The notes under the pieces were generated by a model. The model was not told the DNA's origin. It did no database searches and was given only the letters and a program-made list of their open reading frames with translations. A DNA stretch of 64,000 bases from Brevundimonas poindexterae (GTDB taxonomy: Bacteria; Pseudomonadota; Alphaproteobacteria; Caulobacterales; Caulobacteraceae), in NCBI RefSeq assembly GCF_020524625.1, contig NZ_JAIVLL010000004.1, forward strand, positions 62,001 to 126,000, written 5' to 3'. Every line of letters begins with the position of its first letter. Position 1 is the first letter of the stretch. Below are positions 27,486 through 35,998 of the stretch, in pieces. Position numbers and translations under genes: made by a program.

Positions 27486-28148
27486 TCAGGCCGCGTCCAT
27501 GATGCTGCGGAACAGGGTGGCGCCGTCGGCAGAGCCCAGTTCGGCCTCGAAGGCGCGGTCGGGGTGGGGCATCATCCCCAGCACATTGCCGCGCGCATTC
27601 TGGATGCCGGCGATGGCGTTCACCGAGCCGTTCGGGTTGTCGACATAGCGGAAGACCACCTGGCCCTCGCCCTCGATGCGCGCGAGCGTGTCGGCATCGG
27701 CGAAGAAATTTCCGTCGCCATTGCCCTGGGTCATGATGACCTCGGACTGGTCCTGATAGCCGGCCGTGAAGCGGGTGTTCGGGTTGGCGACCTGCAGCGA
27801 AATGGGCTTGCAGACGTATTTCAGCCCGGCGTTCCTGAGCAGGGCGCCGGGCAGCATGCCGGCCTCGCACAGGATCTGGAAGCCGTTGCAGATGCCCAGC
27901 ACCGCCACGCCGTCGTCGGCCGCCTTTTTGACCGCCTGCATGATCGGCGACTGCACCGCCATGGCCCCGCAGCGCAGATAGTCGCCGTACGAAAACCCGC
28001 CCGGCAGGATGATCAGGTCGAGGCCCGTGGGCAGGTCGGTCTCGCCGTGCCAGACCATCTCGACGCGCGCGCCGGTCGATCGCTCGACGGCGACCTTGCA
28101 GTCACGATCACAGTTGGACCCGGGAAAGACGATGACGGCTGCGCTCAT
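27486..28148 (-). CDS. purQ: Phosphoribosylformylglycinamidine synthase, glutaminase subunit (PurQ)
   Basis: A 220-residue class I glutamine amidotransferase supplying ammonia to PurL. The nucleophile is in [13 protein letters not shown] (Cys about residue 87), and the His-x-Glu part of the triad is in [14 protein letters not shown] near the C-terminus. Substrate-contact segments [13 protein letters not shown] and [13 protein letters not shown] are typical. The C-terminus is complete and the length normal. Confidence 0.97.
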   Translation of the reverse strand: MSAAVIVFPGSNCDRDCKVAVERSTGARVEMVWHGETDLPTGLDLIILPGGFSYGDYLRCGAMAVQSPIMQAVKKAADDGVAVLGICNGFQILCEAGMLPGALLRNAGLKYVCKPISLQVANPNTRFTAGYQDQSEVIMTQGNGDGNFFADADTLARIEGEGQVVFRYVDNPNGSVNAIAGIQNARGNVLGMMPHPDRAFEAELGSADGATLFRSIMDAA

Positions 28149-28181
28149 GGCGCGGGCATCTAGCAGGGTTCGAGCCGCTTG

Positions 28182-28829
28182 TCAGGACGCTGGCGACGCA
28201 TCGCCGTAGTTGTAGCGATGCCGGATCAGGATAGCCCCGTCGTTGTCCTTCTCGGCATAGGTATACATCTCGACGTCCTGATAGAAGGAGCTGCCCCGCG
28301 TCGTGTTCACCCAGGTCCTGGCGCGCACGATGAAATCCTCGGGGTTCGGGCCGGTTTTCTCGGCCCCGGTGGTCGTGCCACCTTCCCAGCCGCGCGTCAG
28401 GGCAAGGGCTTCGGAGCGGCTTATGCCAGGGTCGTGCACGGCACAGACCAGTCCGGATGTGTGGTCGACACCGGCGACGCCATAGACGTAGCGCGTGCCG
28501 GGCCGCAGCTCACCGATCCATGCGGTGGTGCGGCGGCCGAGATGGTTGAGCGCCACCCACTGTTCGCGGACGATCTCGCTGTCGCGCACACCATGCGGGC
28601 GGCGAGGTTCGCCGTCGTCCGGGGTGGCGCCCAGGGCTTTCGCGGCTTCGTCGAACGCCTCCCATGTGAAGCCGGCGGTCGGACACAGCAGGGCGAACTG
28701 GCTGGCAAAGTTGACCGCCGCCTTGGTGTTGGGATCGACCGGAGCAGGGGGCTCGCGCCCGCAGGCGCCGAGGGCCAGCAGGGCCCCCACGATGAATACA
28801 GCTGTGCCCTTCTGGCGCGATCGCTCCAT
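28182..28829 (-). CDS. Hypothetical lipoprotein
   Basis: About 215 residues from ATG 28829, preceded by GGGGGA; an upstream in-frame start at 28874 would put 15 residues before the signal peptide and is less likely. The signal sequence TAVFIVGALLALGAC gives a lipidated cysteine followed by GREPPAPVDPN. The soluble domain has two further cysteines and ends in a Tyr-rich segment (YTYAEKDNDGAILIRHRYNYGD). Family not recognised. It may head the purQ transcript, 33 bp upstream of purQ. Confidence 0.8.
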   Translation of the reverse strand: MERSRQKGTAVFIVGALLALGACGREPPAPVDPNTKAAVNFASQFALLCPTAGFTWEAFDEAAKALGATPDDGEPRRPHGVRDSEIVREQWVALNHLGRRTTAWIGELRPGTRYVYGVAGVDHTSGLVCAVHDPGISRSEALALTRGWEGGTTTGAEKTGPNPEDFIVRARTWVNTTRGSSFYQDVEMYTYAEKDNDGAILIRHRYNYGDASPAS

Positions 28830-28960
28830 GTCGGTCCCCCTTTGCCTGATGAAGGAAGCGTAGCAGTCGCCCATCGAAACGCCAGTGTACGGTATCTGAC
28901 ATTGGGTGTGTGGCAGGGCCGATGGATTGACCGCCGGGGCGGCGCGCGCATCATGGCGCC

Positions 28961-29374
28961 ATGATCCGCACGATCGCCACTGCAGCGCTGGTTCTGGCCG
29001 GCGGCGCCCTTCTCCTCACCTGGCTGGAAATCCAGAAGGCGACCCGCGTGATCGCGCCGGAAATCCACGTCGCGGTGGTCGCCGCAGTCTTTGCGCTCGG
29101 CGGTCTGTGGTGCGGGTGGTGGCTGGCGACCCGGCGGCACGGGCCGCGTTTCGTGCTGAATGTGGCCGCCGTCCAGTCCCTCGGGCTGACCGGTCAGGAA
29201 ATGCGGGTTTTGACGGCTCTGGCAGCGGGCGGCGCGAACAAGGACATTGCCCGCGCGCTGGGCCTGTCGCCCAATACGGTGAAGACCCATCTGGCCCATC
29301 TGTTCGCCAAGCTGGAGGCGGGCACCCGGACCGAGGCGGTGGGACGGGCGCGCGACCTCGGCCTGATCCCCTGA
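28961..29374 (+). CDS. Membrane-anchored LuxR-type transcriptional regulator
   Basis: A 137-residue protein with two N-terminal transmembrane helices (about residues 5-22 and 36-55) and a C-terminal LuxR/GerE helix-turn-helix (LTGQEMRVLTALAAGGANKDIARALGLSPNTVKTHLAHLF). There is no receiver domain, so it probably senses through its membrane part or its neighbour. It lies 90 bp upstream of a DUF4199 membrane protein gene, a pairing seen in other proteobacteria. Confidence 0.88.
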   Translation: MIRTIATAALVLAGGALLLTWLEIQKATRVIAPEIHVAVVAAVFALGGLWCGWWLATRRHGPRFVLNVAAVQSLGLTGQEMRVLTALAAGGANKDIARALGLSPNTVKTHLAHLFAKLEAGTRTEAVGRARDLGLIP

Positions 29375-29464
29375 GGGGGTGAAGCGGTCGAATTCACCCG
29401 TTCGGGTGATAGGCGGCGGCCCGATCCCGGCGCAGGGTGGGCCCCACATCAGCGGGAGGCCGTC

Positions 29465-29998
29465 ATGGCGCGCATCATCTTCATCTATGGGCTGGTTGCC
29501 GGCCTGATCATCATTGCCGGAATCATCGGCACGGTCGCGCTTGCGGGCGACCAGCCGCACGGCAATGTCTGGCTGGGCTATCTGATCATGCTGCTGGGCA
29601 TGTCGGCGGTCTTCATGGGGATGAAGCGCTATCGCGACCGCGAGCGCGGGGGCGTCATCCGCTTCCTGCCGGCGCTGGGCGTGGGTCTGGCCATCGCCCT
29701 GATGGCCTCGCTGGCCTATGTGCTCGTGTGGGAAATCTATCTGGCGGCGACCGACTACGCCTTTATGGACCAGTACATCACCGCGACGCTGGAAGCGCGC
29801 CGGGCGGAGGGCCTGTCGGGTGAGGCCTATCGCCAGCTGGAGGCCAGCTATCGCGAGATGGCCGTGGCCTATCAGTCGCCGCTGTATCGCCTGCCGATGA
29901 CCTTTGCCGAGATTTTCCCGGTTGGGCTGCTGGTCTCGATCGTCAGCGCCATCCTGCTGCGCAACAGTCGCTTCCTGCCGGCGAGGGCGCGGGCATGA
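29465..29998 (+). CDS. DUF4199 family membrane protein
   Basis: A 177-residue protein with four transmembrane helices (about residues 3-27, 37-55, 68-92 and 146-166) and a soluble loop between the third and fourth that contains the DUF4199-type Y-x-x-x-Q-Y...LEARRAEG segment. Function unknown. GGGAGG precedes ATG 29465. Its stop overlaps the following gene by ATGA. The preceding LuxR-type gene probably controls it or works with it. Confidence 0.88.
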   Translation: MARIIFIYGLVAGLIIIAGIIGTVALAGDQPHGNVWLGYLIMLLGMSAVFMGMKRYRDRERGGVIRFLPALGVGLAIALMASLAYVLVWEIYLAATDYAFMDQYITATLEARRAEGLSGEAYRQLEASYREMAVAYQSPLYRLPMTFAEIFPVGLLVSIVSAILLRNSRFLPARARA

Positions 29999-30345
29999 GT
30001 GAGCGGGAGGCCGTGTTCGAGGCGCTGCGGGCGCTGATGCTGCATCACAGCGATGGCCTGGACGTCAGGCGGGACCAGCCGGGCGATCTGGTGGTGCGGA
30101 CGCGCCAGCCGGATGCGAAGGGGCAACCCGGCTGGTTCGGCACGGTGACGGCGCGCAAGAGCTATGTCGCCTTCCACCTGCCGCCGCTCTACGATCATCC
30201 AGCGCTGGCCGAGGCTCTCTCGGACGAACTGGAACGTCGGCGGCAGGGCAAGACTTGCTTCAACTTCAAGGCCCTTGAGCCTGCGGTGCTCGACGAACTG
30301 GCGGCCCTGACCGAGCGGGTCAGAGCCGCCGTGGACGGCGCCTGA
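29995..30345 (+). CDS. DUF1801-like small protein
   Basis: A 116-residue cytoplasmic protein coupled by ATGA to the DUF4199 gene. The segment YVAFHLPPLYDHPALAEAL and the C-terminal GKTCFNFKALEPAVLDELAALTER resemble the DUF1801/YdhG-like fold (KGKSCFNF motif). Biochemical role unknown. It converges with the PEBP gene, with 3 bp between stops. Confidence 0.78.
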   Translation: MSEREAVFEALRALMLHHSDGLDVRRDQPGDLVVRTRQPDAKGQPGWFGTVTARKSYVAFHLPPLYDHPALAEALSDELERRRQGKTCFNFKALEPAVLDELAALTERVRAAVDGA

Positions 30346-30348
30346 GTC

Positions 30349-30813
30349 TCAGCCGACGTTCTCGTAGGTCGCCGTGATCGACGCCCTGGCGAGCGTGTGG
30401 AAATGCAGGTTGAAGCCGTATTTGGCGCCGGAGTCCTCGGGCGTGACGTCCAGACGGTCCGTGTCGACGGCGAAGACGGTGAAGATGTAGCGGTGCGGGC
30501 CGTGGCCGGGAGGCGGGGCGGCGCCGCCGAAGCCCGGCTCACTGAAATCGGTCCGGCCCTCGACCGCCCCGGAGGGCAGGGGACCACCGGCCGCGATTTC
30601 GGTCACATCGGCGGGGATGTTGGCGACCGTCCAGTGCCAGAAGCCCGAGCCGGTCGGGGCATCGGGATCGAAGACGGTGATGGCGTAGGACTTCGTGCCC
30701 TCGGGGGCCCCGGACCACTTCAGGTGAGGCGAGGTGTTCCCCTTCGCCTGAACCTGGGCGTCGGGCAGCACGCCCCCGTCGGTGAGATCGTTTGAGGTCA
30801 GGGTAAAGGTCAT
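30349..30813 (-). CDS. YbhB/YbcL family (PEBP) protein
   Basis: About 154 residues from ATG 30813 (GAGGA 5 nt upstream). The phosphatidylethanolamine-binding fold is clear: SPHLKWSGAPEGTKSYAITVFDPDAPTGSGFWHW is the ligand-binding DPDAP...HW core, with GHGPHRYIFTVFAVD near the C-terminus. Cytoplasmic; physiological ligand unknown. It is the last gene of the purC-purS-GIY-YIG transcript, 8 bp after the preceding stop. Confidence 0.92.
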   Translation of the reverse strand: MTFTLTSNDLTDGGVLPDAQVQAKGNTSPHLKWSGAPEGTKSYAITVFDPDAPTGSGFWHWTVANIPADVTEIAAGGPLPSGAVEGRTDFSEPGFGGAAPPPGHGPHRYIFTVFAVDTDRLDVTPEDSGAKYGFNLHFHTLARASITATYENVG

Positions 30814-30821
30814 GGGAATCC

Positions 30822-31271
30822 TCAATGCGTATCGAACTCGGTCAGTGAGGTCTCAAGTTCGAGCGCAGCATAGAGTTCCAAAAGGTACTGATCGATCGGA
30901 TCATCGACAGTCAGGTAACGGACAGTCATTCCCATTACCTCGCCCAACGCTCTGGCGAACGCAGCCGCGAAAACGGGGTTGGCCATCAGGGCGGATCGGC
31001 CCTCACCTTTCCTGTAGGAGGCGTACAGGCCCGTTTCCGCCCGGGCGCGCTTGAACGCGAAGGAGGCGGAGTAATGACTGGATGTTACGTGGCCCCGGAG
31101 TCGCTGCCGCAAATTGCGCGACCTGCCGACATGCACCGGCACGCCTTCGGAGTAGAAAACATAGATGGCGGGCGCTTTGGGAAACGTCGTTCCCGTTACC
31201 GCGCGCTCGGGTTGCGCAACCAGATCAGCAAAAAGCTGCGGTATGCGGTCGACGTGGAGCCGCCACTTCAA
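30822..31271 (-). CDS. GIY-YIG nuclease-family protein
   Basis: About 149 residues. TTG 31271 was chosen: GGAG lies 5 nt upstream and the start follows the purS stop by one base. Longer frames would lie within purS. The GIY-YIG-type segment is APAIYVFYSEGVPVHVGRSRNLRQRLRGH (Tyr...Gly, with catalytic Arg in RNLRQR). There is no second recognisable domain. Codon use looks less GC-biased than its purine-gene neighbours (for example TCA, ATA, CCG mixtures), which hints at later acquisition. Confidence 0.82.
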   Translation of the reverse strand: MKWRLHVDRIPQLFADLVAQPERAVTGTTFPKAPAIYVFYSEGVPVHVGRSRNLRQRLRGHVTSSHYSASFAFKRARAETGLYASYRKGEGRSALMANPVFAAAFARALGEVMGMTVRYLTVDDPIDQYLLELYAALELETSLTEFDTH

Positions 31272-31272
31272 A

Positions 31273-31506
31273 TCACTCCACCTCGATACGGTAGCTCTCG
31301 ATGACGGTGTTGGCGAGCAGGGTGTCGCACATCTTCTTGACCTCGGCCTCGACGTCGTCACCGGCGTAGTCGAACTGGATCAGCTTGCCGACGCGGGCCT
31401 CGCTGACGCCGGTCCAGCCCAGGCCGTTCAGGGCGCCCTCGACGGCCTTGCCCTGCACGTCCAGCACACCGGGCTTCAGGAACACATGAACCTTCACCTT
31501 GGCCAT
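31273..31506 (-). CDS. purS: Phosphoribosylformylglycinamidine synthase subunit PurS
   Basis: A 77-residue PurS, the small dimer that docks PurQ to small-type PurL. It has the expected start [26 protein letters not shown] and the motif VRVGKLIQ-like ARVGKLIQFDYAGD. The ATG shares one base with the purC stop (TGATG), so purC and purS are translationally coupled. Confidence 0.95.
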   Translation of the reverse strand: MAKVKVHVFLKPGVLDVQGKAVEGALNGLGWTGVSEARVGKLIQFDYAGDDVEAEVKKMCDTLLANTVIESYRIEVE

Positions 31507-32264
31507 CAGTGCAGTCCCCCCTGAATCACGGTCGGCATATCCTTCATGATGCCGAGGCGGCGGGCCACCTCGGTGTAGCTTTCGATCACATTGCCCAGGT
31601 CGCGGCGGAAGCGGTCCTTGTCCAGCTTCTCGCCGGTCGAGGTGTCCCACAGGCGGCAGCTGTCGGGGCTGATCTCGTCGGCCAGGATGATGCGGCTGAA
31701 GTCGTTTTCCCAGATGCGACCGAACTCGATTTTGAAGTCGACCAGGGTGATGCCGACCGCGCCGAACATGCCGGACAGATAGTCGTTTACGCGGACCGTC
31801 ATGGCCAGGATGTCGTCCAGCTCCTGGGTCGTGGCCCAGTTGAAGGCCGTGATGTGCTCTTCGGTGACCATGGGGTCGTTGAGCTCATCCTTCTTGTAGT
31901 AGAATTCGATGATCGAGCGGGGCAGGGGGGTGCCCTCCTCGATGCCGAGGCGCTGGCTCATCGAACCGGCCACGATGTTGCGGCACACCACCTCGAGCGG
32001 CACGATCTCGACCTCGCGGATCAGCTGCTCGCGCAGGTTCAGCCGCTTGATGAAGTGGTTGGTCACGCCGATGCCGTTCAGGCGCGACATGACGAATTCG
32101 CTGATGCGGTTGTTGAGAACGCCCTTGCCCTCAAGCTGGGCCTTCTTCTCGCCGTTGAAGGCCGTGGCGTCGTCCTTGAAGTACTGGATCAGGGTGCCGG
32201 GCTCGGGGCCTTCGTAGAGAATCTTGGCCTTGCCCTCATAGAGCTTCTTGCGCTTGGCGTTCAT
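31506..32264 (-). CDS. purC: SAICAR synthetase (PurC)
   Basis: About 252 residues. PurC joins aspartate to CAIR in purine synthesis. Signature segments are [32 protein letters not shown] (ATP site), [23 protein letters not shown] and [10 protein letters not shown]. Start at ATG 32264 ([14 protein letters not shown]); ATG 32270 is equally possible. A much longer frame to 32426 would add residues unlike PurC. First gene of a four-gene minus-strand unit. Confidence 0.96.
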   Translation of the reverse strand: MNAKRKKLYEGKAKILYEGPEPGTLIQYFKDDATAFNGEKKAQLEGKGVLNNRISEFVMSRLNGIGVTNHFIKRLNLREQLIREVEIVPLEVVCRNIVAGSMSQRLGIEEGTPLPRSIIEFYYKKDELNDPMVTEEHITAFNWATTQELDDILAMTVRVNDYLSGMFGAVGITLVDFKIEFGRIWENDFSRIILADEISPDSCRLWDTSTGEKLDKDRFRRDLGNVIESYTEVARRLGIMKDMPTVIQGGLH

Positions 32265-32542
32265 GTGCATTCCGAAGGCCGGCTCACCGGCGGGACGAAG
32301 GGACTCGCGGGCTGGAATTGCCATTCGGGCCGCGGAGATTTCCGGGGCATGCGGAGAAAGGCAGGACCGGGCCGTTGAGGGGAAGAGGTTGCGGCCCTCC
32401 TTAGCGGAAGCCGGGCCGGGTGACAAACGGGCGGGGGCCCTGTCGGGGCATGCGACAACGACTTTTGTTGCGTTCGGTCGCGGGCGGGGTATAGACCGCC
32501 CTGCGCGCCATTGCGGGCACGCGACAGGAGCAGTTGACGCCT
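32265..32542. other. Divergent intergenic region between purC and the zeta-inhibitor gene
   Basis: No gene was found. The right part holds the predicted promoter of the zeta-inhibitor gene (TTGCGT at 32468 and TATAGA at 32490, 16-bp spacer). The left part presumably holds the purC promoter and leader. No riboswitch-like fold was recognised. Confidence 0.5.
32468..32495 (+). promoter_or_regulatory. Predicted housekeeping promoter of the zeta-inhibitor gene
   Basis: TTGCGT, a 16-bp spacer and TATAGA. Transcription would start near 32502, about 40 nt before the ATG. Confidence 0.4.
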
Positions 32543-32866
32543 ATGACCACCTTCGACGATCGGGAAAAAGGGTTCGAGTCCAAGTTCGCCCTCGATCAAC
32601 AGCAGGAGTTCAAGGCCGTCGCCCGGCGCAACAAGCTGCTGGGCCTGTGGGCTGCGGACAAGATGGGCCTGTCGGCCGAGAGCGCAGAGCAATACGCCGC
32701 CGCCGTCGTGCGCGCCGACTTTGAACAGCCGGGCGAGGAAGACGTGTTCCGCAAGATCGCCGGCGACTTCAAGGGCGCGGGCCTGACGGTGTCGGAAGGC
32801 GAAATCCGAAGCAAGATGGACGAGCTGGCCTCGGTGGCGCGCGAGCAGATCCGCACCGAGAGCTGA
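32543..32866 (+). CDS. DUF1476 / F1-ATPase inhibitor zeta subunit
   Basis: A 107-residue helical protein of the alphaproteobacterial zeta family, which binds the F1 sector and blocks ATP hydrolysis. The N-terminus MTTFDDREKGFESKFALDQQQEFKAVARRNKLLG is diagnostic and includes the inhibitory segment. ATG 32543 matches the family start although a TTG at 32534 has better spacing from AGGAG. It is divergent from purC and convergent with the fasciclin gene. Confidence 0.92.
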   Translation: MTTFDDREKGFESKFALDQQQEFKAVARRNKLLGLWAADKMGLSAESAEQYAAAVVRADFEQPGEEDVFRKIAGDFKGAGLTVSEGEIRSKMDELASVAREQIRTES

Positions 32867-32890
32867 TCGCCCTCACATCCCGGACATGAC

Positions 32891-32920
32891 AATGGCCACG
32901 CCCGCAAGGACGTGGCCATT
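32891..32920. terminator. Probable bidirectional terminator hairpin
   Basis: A perfect 10-bp stem (AATGGCCACG with CGTGGCCATT) and a 10-nt loop, 25 bp after the zeta-inhibitor stop, between convergent genes. The T-run is short, so efficiency is uncertain. Confidence 0.5.
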
Positions 32921-33015
32921 TCCATGCGGGGAGCCCGCAGCATCAGCCCGGGCTCCGCGCTGTCCGCTTCCGCGCGAGGAAGGATGAGGGCTGCGCGGAA
33001 GCGAATCGCGTGGGA

Positions 33016-33603
33016 TCAGTTCGGCATCACCACGGTGTCGATGGCGTGGATCACGCCGTTCGAGGCCGCGACGTCGGTCATGACGACCTTCGAGGTGTTG
33101 CCGGCTGCGTCGGTCAGGGTGACCGTGCCGTCGACGACGGTCGCCGTCAGCGTGCCGCCCTGGACGGTGGTCAGGGTGGCCGAGCCGCCGCCCTGTTCGA
33201 TCTGCTGGGTCAGGGCCGCAGCATCCACCCGGCCGGGCACCACGTGATAGGTCAGGATGCCGGAAAGGGCTTCCTTCTGGGCGGGCTCCATCAGGCTGGT
33301 GCGCGTCTCGGCAGGAATCTTGTCAAAGGCGGCGTTGGTCGGCGCGAAGACGGTGAAGGGGCCCGGGCCGTTCAGCGTTTCCACCAGGTCCGCGGCCTGA
33401 ACGGCGCTGACGAGGGTGGAGAAATCAGAGTTGCCCTGGGCGACGGTCACGATCGTGCCGTCGGCTGCTGGCGTCGTCATATCCGTCGCAGCGGGCTCCA
33501 TGGCGTCGGTCTCGGGCGTGGCCGGCTCGCTGTTGCAGGCGGCAAGGCCGAGCAGGGCCACGGCGGATACGGCAGTCAGCGTGCGGGTACGGGTAAATTT
33601 CAT
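33016..33603 (-). CDS. Fasciclin-domain lipoprotein
   Basis: A 195-residue protein from ATG 33603 with AGGAG upstream. The signal peptide ends in a lipobox (VALLGLAAC). A Thr/Pro/Ala-rich linker follows, then one fasciclin (FAS1) domain from about residue 50: DFSTLVSAVQAADLVETLNGPGPFTVFAPTNAAFDKI and the closing NGVIHAIDTVVMP. FAS1 domains mediate adhesion to surfaces or polysaccharides. Probably outer-membrane anchored. Confidence 0.93.
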   Translation of the reverse strand: MKFTRTRTLTAVSAVALLGLAACNSEPATPETDAMEPAATDMTTPAADGTIVTVAQGNSDFSTLVSAVQAADLVETLNGPGPFTVFAPTNAAFDKIPAETRTSLMEPAQKEALSGILTYHVVPGRVDAAALTQQIEQGGGSATLTTVQGGTLTATVVDGTVTLTDAAGNTSKVVMTDVAASNGVIHAIDTVVMPN

Positions 33604-33731
33604 GGTCGCTTCTCCTGAGGCGAGCCGCTTGATGCGGCACTCCACCAGATACTGATCAGCGGCCATAAGGATGCATCGAGGGGGGCGCGACACGACCGCA
33701 CACCCGCCTGACAGGTCTGCCCGTGTCCGGA

Positions 33732-35033
33732 TCAGCCCTCGCCGAATACCCGGGCGAAAATCGTGTCCACGTGCTTGGTATGATAGCCGATATCGAACAG
33801 GGCCTCGAGCTCGGCCTCGGACAGGACGACCCGCTCGTCGGCCTTGAGGAAGTCGAGGAACCGGCCCTCGCCACGCCAGACCTTCATGGCGTTCTCCTGA
33901 ACCGCCGCATAGGCGTCCTCGCGGCTGACGCCCGCCTGGGTGAGGGCCAGCATGACGCGCTGCGAGTGGACCAGTCCACCCAGCCGGTCGAGGTTCTTTT
34001 CCATATTGGCCGGATAGACATTCAGGCGCTCGACCACGCCGGCCAGCCGGTGCAGGGCAAAGTCGAGGTGGATGGTGGCGTCCGGGCCGATGCCACGCTC
34101 GACCGAGGAATGACTGATGTCGCGCTCGTGCCAAAGGGCGACGTTTTCCATCGCCGGGGTCACGGCCGAGCGGACCAGCCGGGCCAGACCGGTCAGGTTC
34201 TCGGTCAGGATGGGGTTGCGCTTGTGCGGCATGGCCGACGAGCCCTTTTGCCCCTTGTCAAAGAACTCCTCGGCTTCGAGCACCTCGGTGCGCTGCAGGT
34301 GGCGGATCTCGACGGCCAGCCGCTCGACCGAACTCGCGACGACACCCAGGGCGGCAAAGAAGGCGGCGTGGCGATCCCGGGGGATGACCTGGGTCGAGAC
34401 CGGCTCGACCGACAGGCCCATCTGTTCAGCGACATAGGCTTCCACGCGGGGATCGACATTGGCGAAGGTGCCGACGGCGCCCGAGATGGCACAGGTGGCG
34501 ATCTCCTCGCGCGCCGTGACCAGCCGCCGGCGCGCGCGCTGGAACTCGGCGTGATAGCCGGCCAGCTTGAGGCCGAAGGTGACGGGCTCGGCATGGATGC
34601 CGTGGCTGCGGCCGACGCAGGGCGTGAACTTGTGCTCCTTCCCCCGGGTCTCCAGCGCCACCAGCACCCGGTCGACGCCCTCGATCAGGAGGTCGGCGGA
34701 CCGGGCCAGCTGCACCGAGAAACAGGTGTCCAGCACATCCGACGAGGTCATGCCCTGGTGCAGGAAGCGGGCTTCCTCGCCGACGATCTCGGCGACGTGG
34801 GTCAGGAAGGCGATGACGTCATGCTTGGTCGTGCGCTCGATCTCATCGATGCGGTCGGCATCGAAGGTCGCGTCCTCGCCCTTCGACCAGATGGCCTCGG
34901 CGGCGCTGGCCGGGATGGTGCCCAACTCGGCCATCTTCGTTGCGGCATGGGCCTCGATCTCAAACCAGATCCGGTACTTGGTTTCCTGGGACCAGAGGTC
35001 GGCGGCGACGGGGCGGGAGTAGCGCGTGATCAT
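33732..35033 (-). CDS. purB: Adenylosuccinate lyase (PurB)
   Basis: A 433-residue fumarase/aspartase-superfamily enzyme that cleaves SAICAR and adenylosuccinate. Motifs are TKHDVIAFLTHVAEI, the TSSDVLDT loop, the catalytic His in GRSHGIHAEP, and the signature GSSAMPHKRNP with the flexible catalytic loop. Start at ATG 35033; a 12-residue upstream extension is unlike PurB. It stands apart from purC by the zeta and fasciclin genes. Confidence 0.97.
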   Translation of the reverse strand: MITRYSRPVAADLWSQETKYRIWFEIEAHAATKMAELGTIPASAAEAIWSKGEDATFDADRIDEIERTTKHDVIAFLTHVAEIVGEEARFLHQGMTSSDVLDTCFSVQLARSADLLIEGVDRVLVALETRGKEHKFTPCVGRSHGIHAEPVTFGLKLAGYHAEFQRARRRLVTAREEIATCAISGAVGTFANVDPRVEAYVAEQMGLSVEPVSTQVIPRDRHAAFFAALGVVASSVERLAVEIRHLQRTEVLEAEEFFDKGQKGSSAMPHKRNPILTENLTGLARLVRSAVTPAMENVALWHERDISHSSVERGIGPDATIHLDFALHRLAGVVERLNVYPANMEKNLDRLGGLVHSQRVMLALTQAGVSREDAYAAVQENAMKVWRGEGRFLDFLKADERVVLSEAELEALFDIGYHTKHVDTIFARVFGEG

Positions 35034-35136
35034 GGGCTGGCGTTTCGGTCGCCGGGCCGGGGGAGTCAAGGGCAGGGCCGGGCTTGCAGGCCGGGCGAGC
35101 GCCGTTCATGGAAGCGTCGAGCAAGGGACCCCCGCG

Positions 35137-35790
35137 ATGAAGCTGATTCTCGGCAACAAGGCCTATTCCACCTGGTCGCTCCGGCCGTGGCTGATCCTGA
35201 AGCGATGCGGCGCGACCTTTGACGAGGTCATGATCCGCCTGAACGAGGCCGACACGGCCGAGCAGATCGCTCGCCACGCCCCGGCGGGGAAGGTGCCGGC
35301 GCTGGAGGTGGAGGGGGTGACTGTCTGGGACAGTCTGGCCATCGCCCTGTGGGCCGAGGAGCGCTATCCCGACGCGGCCCTGTGGCCGACAGATGCCCAT
35401 GCCCGCTGGGTGGCGCGGTCGGTGGTGTGCGAGATGCACTCGGCCTTCGGCACCCTGCGCAATGATCTGGGCATGGGGCCGGACCATCCGATGGTGGGCG
35501 AGCCGGGCGAGGCCCATGCCCCGTCGGCCGCCCTCTCGGCCGAGATCCGGCGGATCGTCGGCATGTGGAAGGATGCCAAGGGCCGTTTCGGCGAGGGCGG
35601 GCCCTATCTGTTCGGCGACTGGTCGATCGCTGATGCCTTCTTCACCCCGGTGGCGGCGCGATTCCGCCATTTCCGCATCGATCTGGCGGCCCATGGCGAC
35701 GACGGGACGGCGGCGGATTATTGCCGGACATTGCTGGCCCAGCCTGACTTTCTGGAGTGGAGCGCGGCCGGGCTGGCAGAGATCGGTTAA
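35137..35790 (+). CDS. Glutathione S-transferase family protein
   Basis: A 217-residue protein from ATG 35137. The N-terminal thioredoxin-like half begins MKLILGNKAYSTWSLRPWLILK, with the catalytic Ser likely in YSTWS, and carries GKVPALEVEG plus the DSLAIALWAEE glutathione-binding turn. The C-terminal helical half has the GPYLFGDWSIADAFFTPVAARF N-capping motif. The electrophile is unknown. Confidence 0.92.
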   Translation: MKLILGNKAYSTWSLRPWLILKRCGATFDEVMIRLNEADTAEQIARHAPAGKVPALEVEGVTVWDSLAIALWAEERYPDAALWPTDAHARWVARSVVCEMHSAFGTLRNDLGMGPDHPMVGEPGEAHAPSAALSAEIRRIVGMWKDAKGRFGEGGPYLFGDWSIADAFFTPVAARFRHFRIDLAAHGDDGTAADYCRTLLAQPDFLEWSAAGLAEIG

Positions 35791-35878
35791 CCGTCACCGA
35801 ACACCGCTTTTTAGGGGAACATGTGCAGGGTGGTCGGCGTTCATTCCGGACACTGCCCCCTAGCCCCTCGAGCCCCCG

Positions 35879-35998
35879 ATGTCCTCGCCCCTCGTCCCCG
35901 GACCCGCTACTGCCGCCCAGCCGGGCTGGGTGAGCGTTCTGGTGAGCATCGTCGTGGCGTGCAGCCTTTGCGCCCTGCTACTCAGCAGCCTGCTCTGA
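35879..35998 (+). CDS. Possible 39-residue small membrane protein
   Basis: An open frame from ATG 35879 encodes a short polar start (SSPLVPGPATAAQPGW) followed by one hydrophobic helix (VSVLVSIVVACSLCALLLSS). It overlaps the convergent lytic transglycosylase stop by 21 bp. No clear ribosome-binding site is present, so expression is uncertain. The amino-acid pattern of a small single-helix membrane protein is the only support. Confidence 0.3.
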   Translation: MSSPLVPGPATAAQPGWVSVLVSIVVACSLCALLLSSLL

